The position numbers and the translations under genes were made by a program. DNA of 5,513 bases. It comes from an uncultured Oscillospiraceae bacterium (GTDB lineage Bacteria > Bacillota > Clostridia > Oscillospirales > Oscillospiraceae). The notes under the pieces are model-generated. The model did no database searches. It was not told the DNA's origin and was given only the letters and a program-made list of their open reading frames with translations. This document shows positions 1 to 5,513 of the stretch, piece by piece. How positions within the stretch are numbered: the stretch's first letter is position 1; each line of letters begins with the position of its first letter. The stretch covers positions 1 through 5,513 of the forward strand of contig CAKUHW010000084.1 in the NCBI GenBank assembly GCA_934659415.1. Reading direction: 5' to 3'.

Positions 1-455
1 CTGGAAAAAAGGACCGCATGATGAAGAGCTACTACATCAGTCTGCTCTACTCCTTCCTCATCGGCGCCCTGCTGGGGCTTGGGCTGCTCCTCTGGGGTGA
101 AAAATTTCTGTATCTCTTCACCAACGAGGAGGCAGTTGTGGCCGCCGGAATGCAGCGGATGCGCATCATGTGCTTCTCCTACGCCATCAGCGCCTTCATG
201 GACTGCACCATTGCAGCCTGCCGGGGCTTTGGCCGCAGCCTTGCCCCCACGGTGATCGTCGTTCTCGGTTCCTGCGTATTCCGCGTGATATGGGTGTACA
301 CCATAGTCGCCCATTTTCACACCATCCCCTCCCTCTACCTTCTGTACGCCTTCTCCTGGACCATCACCGCTGCGGCGGAGATCATCTATTTCATCCACTG
401 CTGCAGGCGCCTGACCCCGGGGCAGGCCGCCGCACCGGCTGTACAGCTGAAATAG
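1..455 (+). CDS. MATE-family efflux transporter, C-terminal fragment (5' end outside window)
   Basis: This is the last ~150 residues of a multidrug and toxic compound extrusion (MATE) type membrane exporter, a family that couples Na+ or H+ entry to export of cationic drugs or metabolites. The frame is open from position 3 with no stop upstream (Gly-Lys-Lys-Asp-Arg before the first Met at 18), so that Met is internal and the gene begins outside the window. Hydrophobic segments lie at about 30-100, 160-215, 240-310 and 325-400, matching the final helices of a ~450-residue MATE protein. The stretch with GFGRSLAPT followed by a Cys/Arg/Trp-containing helix is typical of the second MATE repeat in Clostridia. 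The C-terminus is a short Pro/Ala-rich tail ending at TAG 453-455. It converges on the minus-strand operon, with a hairpin terminator downstream. The substrate cannot be inferred. Confidence 0.88.
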   Translation, partial: GKKDRMMKSYYISLLYSFLIGALLGLGLLLWGEKFLYLFTNEEAVVAAGMQRMRIMCFSYAISAFMDCTIAACRGFGRSLAPTVIVVLGSCVFRVIWVYTIVAHFHTIPSLYLLYAFSWTITAAAEIIYFIHCCRRLTPGQAAAPAVQLK

Positions 456-513
456 ACGCCCCCGCTCTCCTGCGGCGGAAAGCTGTTTCGTCCCAGAAGC
501 TTTTTGACGCCTT

Positions 514-555
514 AAGCCGAAGGGCCCGCGCGGATGCGCGGGCCCTTCGGCTTTT
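514..555 (+). terminator. Strong Rho-independent terminator of the MATE gene
   Basis: The arms 514-531 and 536-553 are perfect 18-bp reverse complements around a 4-nt GGAT loop. The stem is very GC-rich (GGGCCCGCGC core), and the plus-strand 3' side ends in TTTT (552-555), giving a short U tail. It lies 58 bp after the MATE stop. Read from the minus strand the same hairpin has no U-tract after it, so it fits the plus-strand gene best. It could still impede transcripts arriving from the convergent operon that ends at 613. Confidence 0.88.
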
Positions 556-612
556 CAGGGGAGGATAGAAGAGGAGAAAGATCCGTCGGTCCGGTCCGGC
601 CGGAGCCGCGAT

Positions 613-1611
613 TCAAAGCTTGGGAAAGAGTGCTTTCGCGTTCTTGAAGAAAATGCAGTCCAGGTCGTTCTTGCTCATTTCCACGGCATCGTAGAACTCG
701 TCCACAGCCTCGGGATACTCGTAGGGATAGTCCGTTCCGAACAGGATGTGGTCCAGTCCCAGCACCTCCACTGCGCAGCGCAGGGCACTGTGGCAGAAGT
801 CGCCGCTGGTGGTAACCCAGATGTTGTGCTTGAAATAGTACTCAGGCAGTTCCTTGTTCACCGCCGGGGCGATGCTGTGATAGCCGCGGATCTTTTCGTT
901 CATGCGGTGCATGGTGTAGGGGAACACCTCGCCCAGGTGTCCGATGAGCACCTTCAGGTCGGGCAGGCGGTCGAACACACCCTTGCAGATCATCCGCATC
1001 AGGTCCACCGACACATCGATGCCGAACCCAAAGGGCGCCGCGGCCAGCTGGGGGCCAAGGCCCTTCAGCCGCTCGTCCACAGGCTGGGTGGGGTGGATAT
1101 ACAGCGCTCCGCCGTACTCCGCCAGCTTCGCCAGCAGCGGCTCATAGCGGTCGTCGTCGATGTGGCTGCCGCCGAAGTTGGAGTCCACCAGCCAGCCCAG
1201 GAACCCCAGTTCCTTCATGCAGCGCTCCAGTTCGAGCAGGGATGCGTCGATATCCGCCACCGGCAGGGCGGCGAAGCCCTGGAACCGGCCGGGATACTTT
1301 TTCATGCCCTCATAGATATAGTCGTTGGCCTTGCGGCACCACTCCACGCTCTCCTCAGGGGTAAGAAAATCAATGCCGGAGGAGACGCTGAGCACCTGCA
1401 TCTGAATATCATGGGCGTCCATGATGGCAATACGCTCATCCAGGGACTCCTCCAGGTGAGTCAGACGGTAGGGATGGCGCAGGGTAAAGTCATCGCTGCG
1501 CCGGAAGGTCTTGGTTTCCCGGTCGTACATGGGGTACTCGGTCCTGGTGGTGAAATAGTCCATCAGCTCCGGGAAATAGTAGTGCGCTTCAAAGTCGATT
1601 CGGTTTGCCAT
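613..1611 (-). CDS. Amidohydrolase-2 family protein, probable metal-dependent decarboxylase
   Basis: 332-residue TIM-barrel metalloenzyme of the amidohydrolase-2 family (Pfam PF04909 type), at normal full length. Visible metal-site residues are Glu8 and His10 (FEAH at the end of strand 1), His173 (YIHPT), His225 (IGHLGE) and Asp294 (FGTDYPYE). E-x-H in place of H-x-H, together with VTTSGDF (267-272) and TDYPYE, resembles gamma-resorcylate and 5-carboxyvanillate decarboxylases rather than ACMSD or true hydrolases. Known members remove CO2 non-oxidatively from hydroxylated aromatic acids using Mn2+ or Zn2+. No signal peptide is seen, so it should be cytosolic. The ATG at 1611 is preceded by GAGGGGA (1616-1622) at about 5 nt spacing. 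It lies 23 nt after the M24 gene and is the last gene of the cluster. Family membership is firm; decarboxylation is inferred; the substrate is unknown. Confidence 0.87.
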   Translation of the reverse strand: MANRIDFEAHYYFPELMDYFTTRTEYPMYDRETKTFRRSDDFTLRHPYRLTHLEESLDERIAIMDAHDIQMQVLSVSSGIDFLTPEESVEWCRKANDYIYEGMKKYPGRFQGFAALPVADIDASLLELERCMKELGFLGWLVDSNFGGSHIDDDRYEPLLAKLAEYGGALYIHPTQPVDERLKGLGPQLAAAPFGFGIDVSVDLMRMICKGVFDRLPDLKVLIGHLGEVFPYTMHRMNEKIRGYHSIAPAVNKELPEYYFKHNIWVTTSGDFCHSALRCAVEVLGLDHILFGTDYPYEYPEAVDEFYDAVEMSKNDLDCIFFKNAKALFPKL

Positions 1612-1634
1612 GTTGTCCCCTCGATTTCTGTTGA

Positions 1635-2834
1635 TCAGTAGTCCAGAACAAAGATCTTCTGCTCCGTTCTGGTCAGGCGCTTCGCGCCCTCTTTCGTGAC
1701 CCGGAAGTTATCGCAGCAGATGGAGAACTGCCCGTTCACCATCAGCTCCGGATGGATGGCCAGGAACATATCCTCCTCCAGCGCCATCTCTTCATAGGAG
1801 CAGATCACGGGGGCCTCCATCATGTCATAGCCCTGGCTGTGGCCCACAAAGCGGCCGTTTGGCCCGATACCATAGGCGGCGACATATTCGTTGTGCACCC
1901 GGTCAAGCTCGCGGCCGGTCACGCCGGGCTTTGCCGCATCGGCCACGGCATGTTGCACACCCTTGGCGATCTCGTACACCCGCAGCAGCTCGGGCGCGGG
2001 CTCGCCCAGGCAGAAGGTGCGCGCCAGCTCCGCATAGATCCCGCCGGGGCCGGACACCTCGATCATGACCGTGATGCCGTCGCCCGCCTCCAGGCGGCGG
2101 TTGGCCGCGGGGTTCTGCCGGAAGATCCAGCCGCCGCCGTTGGGCACGGAGCCCACCGCCACGTTGCCCAGCCAGTCGCACTTCAGGTAGCGGGAGGCGT
2201 GCTCGATATCGGCGATCACCTCATACTCCATGCGGCCCGGGCGCAGCAGCGCCGGGACCATACCCATCAGCTGCTCATGCGCCCGCAGGGTGCGGTCGAT
2301 CAGGTCCCACTCCTCCGGGCTCTTCACCGCCTTGATACGGTCGAACTCGGCGGTGAAGTCCACAAACTCACACTCGGGCAGCAGCGCCCGCAGGGTGTCC
2401 ATGGTATCCGCGCTCATCAGCTGCTTGGCGATCACGCCGACACGCCTGGCCCCCCTGGCCTTCAGCTCCCGGGCCAGTACTTTACCGCTCATTCCGTTGG
2501 TGCAGCGGAAGGGCTGGCAGTAGGGCTTGCGGATCAGCTTCTCCACATTGCGCATGGTGGGCGGCACCGCAGGGACCGGATCCATGTCTACCCCGCTGTC
2601 CACCATGACCATAGCGCCCCGGGCAGGAATGAGCAGCGCCGTGCTGTAGACATTGGTGGGCACATCCACCAGATAACGGGTAATGCTGTCGAAAATAGTG
2701 TTCTGGGTCTGGGCGACACAGCAGTCCAGACCCTTGGCCTCCATGGCGGCCTGTACGGCAGCCAGGCGGCGGTCCAGCTCGCCGCTGGAGATGGGATACT
2801 TATAGTTCGGACCCATCAGGCTCAATTCCGGCAT
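1635..2834 (-). CDS. M24 peptidase/creatinase-fold protein with non-canonical metal site
   Basis: 399 residues with the two-domain layout of Xaa-Pro aminopeptidases and creatinases: a creatinase-type N-domain (about 15-160) and a C-terminal pita-bread domain (about 175-395) entered through the usual IKAVKSPEEW linker. The C-domain landmarks are present but altered. The first metal Asp position is Glu259 (MIEVSG), the second is Glu269 (AELARTF, loop one residue shorter), GH332SQG keeps the His, the HE.P His is Met339, the IEPG Glu is His361 (AIHPEL), and the final ED pair is Cys374-Asp375. The upstream substrate His (H-x-P region) is Gln240. Ordinary proline peptidase activity is therefore doubtful; the family also includes creatinase, ectoine hydrolase and the DMSP lyase DddP. 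No signal peptide is seen. The start is supported by AGGGGAGGA (2842-2850), 7 nt before the ATG, directly after the dehydrogenase stop. The fold call is firm; the reaction is unknown. Confidence 0.85.
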   Translation of the reverse strand: MPELSLMGPNYKYPISSGELDRRLAAVQAAMEAKGLDCCVAQTQNTIFDSITRYLVDVPTNVYSTALLIPARGAMVMVDSGVDMDPVPAVPPTMRNVEKLIRKPYCQPFRCTNGMSGKVLARELKARGARRVGVIAKQLMSADTMDTLRALLPECEFVDFTAEFDRIKAVKSPEEWDLIDRTLRAHEQLMGMVPALLRPGRMEYEVIADIEHASRYLKCDWLGNVAVGSVPNGGGWIFRQNPAANRRLEAGDGITVMIEVSGPGGIYAELARTFCLGEPAPELLRVYEIAKGVQHAVADAAKPGVTGRELDRVHNEYVAAYGIGPNGRFVGHSQGYDMMEAPVICSYEEMALEEDMFLAIHPELMVNGQFSICCDNFRVTKEGAKRLTRTEQKIFVLDY

Positions 2835-2853
2835 CGCTTTGTCCTCCCCTCTC

Positions 2854-3828
2854 TCAGCTCAGCGCCGCCACGTCGATCACGTTGAACAGCGGCCGGCCGG
2901 CACGGAAGTTATCCAGATTCTCCACAAACTGGGCCACGGCCCGGTCCACATAAAGGGGGCTGGTGGCGGAATACTGGGGGGTGAGGAACACGTTGGGCAT
3001 ATCCCACAGAGGGCAGTCGTCGGGCAGGTCTGCCTCGTCCACGGCGTCCAGGGCGCAGCCGCCCAGATGCCCGCTCTGCAGCGCCGCGATCAGGTCGGCG
3101 GTGTTCACCACCGGCCCGCGGGCAATGTTGATGATGTACGCCCCCTGCTTGCAGGCGGCAAAGCGCTCTGCATTGAACATACCCCGGGTGTCCTGGGTCA
3201 GCGGCGTCAGGATGACCACAAAGTCCATCTCGCCCAGGGCCTTGTCCAGCTCCTGATTGGAGTAGACCCGGTCAAAGTTCTCCAGGGGCACGACCTTACG
3301 CTTCACGCCCACCACGCGGAAGCCCAGCGCCTTGGCATAGCGCGCCACCTCAGAGCCGATGGCTCCCGCGCCTACCACGCCCAGAGTCTTGCCCTCGGGC
3401 TCCTCCGGGAGGGTCTCAGGCTTGCGGCGAATATGGTGGTGCTGATTGTCCAGCATCTGGGGGAACTTGCGCAGATAGGAGATCACATATCCCATGGTGG
3501 TGACACCCATGGGCTTGCCGTGGATCCCGGCGGCGTTGGTGATCACAATGTCCATATCCCGGATGCTGCACTCCATCAGCGGGTTGACTCCCGCCGAGAA
3601 GGAGTTGAACCATTTCAGGCGCTTGGACTGCCTGCAGAAGGTCTCCGGCTGCTTGCCGGTGCCGCCCCAGGCAAAGAGGACCTCAGCGTCCACGCCGCTG
3701 GCCAGCAGCTCTTCCTCGTTTTTGAAGAAGTACACGTGGTCGGCATGGCGGCGCATTTCCTCCAGGTGCTTCTCCTGAATTTTCAGCGGCATTTTGTCGC
3801 TGTTGGCGTGCATAACAATAACGTCCAT
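2854..3828 (-). CDS. D-2-hydroxyacid dehydrogenase-family NAD(P)-binding protein, catalytic His replaced by Gln
   Basis: 324 residues, the standard length for this family, which interconverts 2-keto acids and D-2-hydroxy acids. The Rossmann motif is G153-A-G155-A-I-G158. After the second strand the usual NAD-selecting Asp is Lys176, followed by Arg177 and Lys178, which suggests NADP(H). The substrate loop is SAGVN (78-82), and the catalytic Arg is Arg237 in NIARGPVVN. The LDxxxxEPLP region reads LDAVDEADLP (260-269), so the catalytic Glu position holds Ala266 with Glu265 next to it. The TPH motif reads TPQ (Gln285), followed by a recognisable family C-terminus with NLDNFRAGRPLFNVID. The ATG at 3828 has AAGGGAA (3838-3844) 9 nt upstream. 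It sits 39 nt after dctM and 19 nt before the M24 gene. The fold is certain; classical dehydrogenase activity is uncertain because two of three catalytic residues differ. Confidence 0.88.
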   Translation of the reverse strand: MDVIVMHANSDKMPLKIQEKHLEEMRRHADHVYFFKNEEELLASGVDAEVLFAWGGTGKQPETFCRQSKRLKWFNSFSAGVNPLMECSIRDMDIVITNAAGIHGKPMGVTTMGYVISYLRKFPQMLDNQHHHIRRKPETLPEEPEGKTLGVVGAGAIGSEVARYAKALGFRVVGVKRKVVPLENFDRVYSNQELDKALGEMDFVVILTPLTQDTRGMFNAERFAACKQGAYIINIARGPVVNTADLIAALQSGHLGGCALDAVDEADLPDDCPLWDMPNVFLTPQYSATSPLYVDRAVAQFVENLDNFRAGRPLFNVIDVAALS

Positions 3829-3867
3829 TGCTTGCTCTTCCCTTCTTTCTGTGTTCTGCGGCTGGCG

Positions 3868-5199
3868 TTACGATACCGCCCACATAATAACGCCGGGCAC
3901 GTAGGCAATGATCAGCAGGCCGACCACCATGGCCATGAGGTAGCGGGCCGCAGCGCCAGCAAGCTCGTGGAGCTTGGTATCGGTCACGGCCATTGTGGTG
4001 AAGAGCACGTTGCCGAAGGGCGGCGTGATCATGCCCACGCAGCAGGCGATGGATACCACGGTGCCCCAGTGGACCAGATCATAGCCCAGGCTGACAAACA
4101 GGTTCTTGAACAGCGGGACCACAATAAGGATGATCGGCGAGGTGCCCATAAAGCAGCCCATGATGAGGATGACCACGATGACCAGCAGCATGACCACCCA
4201 GGAACCCATGGACTGCGCCAGAGGAGCCAGGCTGGCCACGACCTTGTCGGGGATCTTGGAGTAGGTGAGCACCCAGGAGAACAGGCCCGCGCAGCACATG
4301 ATCCACAGCACGGTGGAGGTGCCCTTGCAGGTCTTGCGCAGGACCTTGATCACGTCCACCAGCTTGTACTCCCGGTAGACCAGCACGCCCACGATGAAGG
4401 AGTAGACCACGGCCACCACGGCAGACTCGGTGGGGGTGGCGATACCGGTGAACATGGAGCCCAGGATGATGACCGGCGCGATGATGGCGGGGATGGCGTC
4501 CACCACGATGCGCACCACCTGCTTGCCGGTGAGCTTGTCGCCGGGCTGGATGTTTTCAAAGCCCTTCATCTCGTTGAGGCCGTAGGTCTTGGGCAGGCCC
4601 TTATAGCCATGCTTATGGCAGCCCCAGAGCGCCACGGCGATCAGCGCAAGACCGATGATGATGCCGGAGGGCAGACCGGCCTGATAGAGCTTGGAGATGG
4701 ACACCTGGGCCGTGGCCCCGTACACGATCAGCGAGGTACTGGGCGGGATGATGGGGCCCAGGCAGGCTGCGGAGGCGATGATGGCTGCGGAGAATTTTCT
4801 GTCATATCCCGCGTCCAGCATATAGGGCAGCATGATGGAGCCGATGGCCACGGAGCAGGCCATGGCGGAGCCGGTAAGGGCGGCGAAGAAGGCGCACACT
4901 ACCACGGTCACCACGGCCAGGCCGCCGGTGACGTTGCCGAAGATCAGGTTGATCACCCGCACCAGGCGCTTGGCGATGCCGCCGGCGCCCATCAGCTCAC
5001 CGGCAAGGATGAACAGAGGCACGCACATGATGGTCAGGGAGTCCACGGAAGAGATCATCTTCTGGGCCACGATGGACACCGGCACACCCTGCATCAGGAT
5101 AAAGATGATAGAGCTCAGGCCAAAGGAAGAGGCCACCGGCGCGCCGATGAGCAGCAGCACGATCAGCACCACCAGAAATACAATAATGGAAGTTGTCAT
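3868..5199 (-). CDS. dctM: TRAP transporter large permease (DctM type)
   Basis: 443-residue inner-membrane protein, the large subunit of a tripartite ATP-independent periplasmic (TRAP) transporter that moves organic acids using an ion gradient, with a small permease and an extracytoplasmic binding protein. Family landmarks appear in order: GAPVASSFG (19-27), PLFILAGELMGAGGI (61-75), FFAALTGSAMA (104-114), GYDRKFSAAIIASAACLGPI then IPPS (131-154), GIATPTESAVVAVVY (252-266), and ITPPFGNVLF (391-400). About a dozen hydrophobic helices are visible, with a polar loop at about 194-228. In the second half the usual GxFxD reads GCFMG (348-352), so the Asp is missing. The start codon overlaps the dctQ stop (ATGA, 5196-5199). 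The symbol is a family name; the cargo is not determined, though the downstream enzymes suggest a hydroxy- or aromatic-type carboxylate. Confidence 0.95.
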   Translation of the reverse strand: MTTSIIVFLVVLIVLLLIGAPVASSFGLSSIIFILMQGVPVSIVAQKMISSVDSLTIMCVPLFILAGELMGAGGIAKRLVRVINLIFGNVTGGLAVVTVVVCAFFAALTGSAMACSVAIGSIMLPYMLDAGYDRKFSAAIIASAACLGPIIPPSTSLIVYGATAQVSISKLYQAGLPSGIIIGLALIAVALWGCHKHGYKGLPKTYGLNEMKGFENIQPGDKLTGKQVVRIVVDAIPAIIAPVIILGSMFTGIATPTESAVVAVVYSFIVGVLVYREYKLVDVIKVLRKTCKGTSTVLWIMCCAGLFSWVLTYSKIPDKVVASLAPLAQSMGSWVVMLLVIVVILIMGCFMGTSPIILIVVPLFKNLFVSLGYDLVHWGTVVSIACCVGMITPPFGNVLFTTMAVTDTKLHELAGAAARYLMAMVVGLLIIAYVPGVIMWAVS

Positions 5200-5513
5200 T
5201 TGTCGTCCTCCTCCTTCTCTTCAAGCGCAGCCTCGTCCCGGTCCTCGTCCACGATCTCGACATACCCCTCGCTGGTGAACTGCCGGACGATCTTGGCCAG
5301 GTGGCCGAAGAACATGATCACGCAGGACACGGGAATGATGGCATAAATAATAGCGTTGTTGATATGGGTATTGGTGGTGACGGACTTGCTGGCGATCTCA
5401 AGAGCCGGGAAGCTGAAGATGAACACCAGCACCAGGAACACGATGGCCACCAGCTGCTGAATGATATACAGCACCTTCCGGCCCTTGGGGCTGTTCAGCG
5501 CATCGTTCAAAAT
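5196..5513 (-). CDS. dctQ: TRAP transporter small permease (DctQ type), C-terminal part
   Basis: The frame is open to the window edge, giving 105 visible residues of a protein that is usually about 160-180 residues, so the first one or two helices are missing. A TTG at 5508-5510 is preceded by an in-frame ATT and has no visible ribosome site, so it is not a credible start. Two hydrophobic helices are seen, at visible residues of about 14-37 (VLYIIQQLVAIVFLVLVF) and 51-74 (NNAIIYAIIPVSCVIMFFGH), the pattern of the last two helices of DctQ. The tail after them is strikingly acidic, ending LEEKEEDDK. DctQ pairs with DctM as the small membrane subunit. Identity rests on the weakly conserved helices plus the 4-bp stop/start overlap with an unmistakable dctM. 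The symbol is a family name. Confidence 0.85.
   Translation of the reverse strand: MLNDALNSPKGRKVLYIIQQLVAIVFLVLVFIFSFPALEIASKSVTTNTHINNAIIYAIIPVSCVIMFFGHLAKIVRQFTSEGYVEIVDEDRDEAALEEKEEDDK
5207..5216 (-). promoter_or_regulatory. Shine-Dalgarno site of dctM inside the dctQ tail
   Basis: On the minus strand this reads AAGGAGGAGG, with about 7 nt between it and the dctM ATG at 5199. It lies within the codons for the acidic Glu/Lys/Asp tail of DctQ, and the two frames overlap by ATGA. This arrangement favours translational coupling, giving balanced synthesis of the two membrane subunits, and it fixes the dctM start. Confidence 0.8.

Larger units (their letters stand above)
613..5513 (-). other. 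Putative TRAP uptake and organic-acid catabolic operon (dctQ-dctM-dehydrogenase-M24-amidohydrolase)
   Basis: Five genes run in the same direction with a 4-bp overlap and then spacers of 39, 19 and 23 nt, each spacer carrying little beyond a ribosome-binding site. No internal terminator hairpin or convincing promoter is seen, so co-transcription from a promoter beyond 5513 is the simplest model. A DctP binding protein, and possibly a regulator, would be expected further upstream but is not in the window. The linkage of a dedicated importer to three soluble enzymes implies a single imported substrate that is processed in several steps. Confidence 0.75.

Noticed and set aside
479..505. Second hairpin (aaagct/agcttt arms) with a T5 run
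   Set aside because: The stem is only 6 bp and AT-rich with a 13-nt loop, too weak beside the perfect 18-bp stem just downstream. It may be chance.
170..568. Plus-strand open frame overlapping the MATE end and running through the terminator
   Set aside because: The product is Arg/His/Pro-rich without motifs, it overlaps the clear MATE frame, and it would translate through the terminator stem.
748..1641. 297-codon plus-strand open frame opposite the amidohydrolase gene
   Set aside because: It has the same register relationship and composition bias as the other antisense frames, and the minus strand encodes an intact metalloenzyme with all its metal ligands.
1635..2834. Straight annotation as Xaa-Pro aminopeptidase (PepP) or as creatinase
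   Set aside because: The PepP metal ligands are mostly substituted. The creatinase catalytic His is Gln240 here, and its catalytic Glu position aligns with Ala271, so neither specific name is supported.
1752..2885. 377-codon plus-strand open frame opposite the M24 gene
   Set aside because: It is also a codon-register antisense shadow, His/Gly/Ala-rich with no recognisable domain, and conflicts with a well-supported M24 gene.
2839..5346. 835-codon plus-strand open frame opposite the dehydrogenase and dctM genes
   Set aside because: It is in exact codon register with the sense genes, so it stays open only because they avoid TTA, CTA and TCA codons. Its product is a low-complexity His/Gly/Asp/Gln-rich sequence, whereas the minus-strand products show clear family motifs.
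5196..5510. Complete small protein starting at TTG 5510
   Set aside because: The frame continues to the window edge, no ribosome-binding site can be seen, and DctQ proteins need additional N-terminal helices, so the gene is treated as cut by the edge.

Overview
The window looks like part of a chromosome from a GC-rich anaerobic Firmicute, most likely a Clostridia/Oscillospiraceae-type gut bacterium. This is an inference from the moderately high GC content, strong purine-rich Shine-Dalgarno sites, the clostridial flavour of the MATE fragment, and tightly packed catabolic genes. No rRNA, tRNA, CRISPR, insertion sequence or phage gene is visible.

Layout. Positions 1-455 (+) hold the C-terminal end of a MATE-family multidrug/metabolite exporter whose 5' part lies outside the window. 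It is followed by a perfect 18-bp stem terminator at 514-555. Everything else (613-5513) is one minus-strand gene cluster that converges on the MATE gene. In transcription order it contains: a TRAP transporter small permease (DctQ type, 5' end cut by the window), the TRAP large permease (DctM type, overlapping by ATGA), a D-2-hydroxyacid dehydrogenase-family protein, a peptidase M24/creatinase-fold protein, and an amidohydrolase-2 family protein. Spacers within the cluster are 39, 19 and 23 nt with no promoter or terminator that I can see, so one operon is the simplest reading. The promoter, and probably the substrate-binding protein gene (DctP), lie beyond position 5513.

How the genes may work together. 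TRAP systems import organic acids using an ion gradient, and the three soluble enzymes would then process the imported compound. The amidohydrolase carries the E-x-H metal motif and the TTSGxF and TDxPxE motifs of the non-oxidative decarboxylases (gamma-resorcylate / 5-carboxyvanillate decarboxylase group), which suggests decarboxylation rather than hydrolysis. The M24 protein has almost every canonical metal ligand exchanged for another residue, and the dehydrogenase lacks the family's catalytic His (Gln in its place). Two enzymes with non-standard active sites next to a dedicated importer make this a candidate uncharacterised carboxylate-degradation pathway. The substrate cannot be named from the sequence.

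Many long plus-strand reading frames lie opposite the operon (up to 835 codons). They are exact codon-register shadows and are not annotated as genes. All family comparisons were made by eye from remembered consensus motifs, without a database search.
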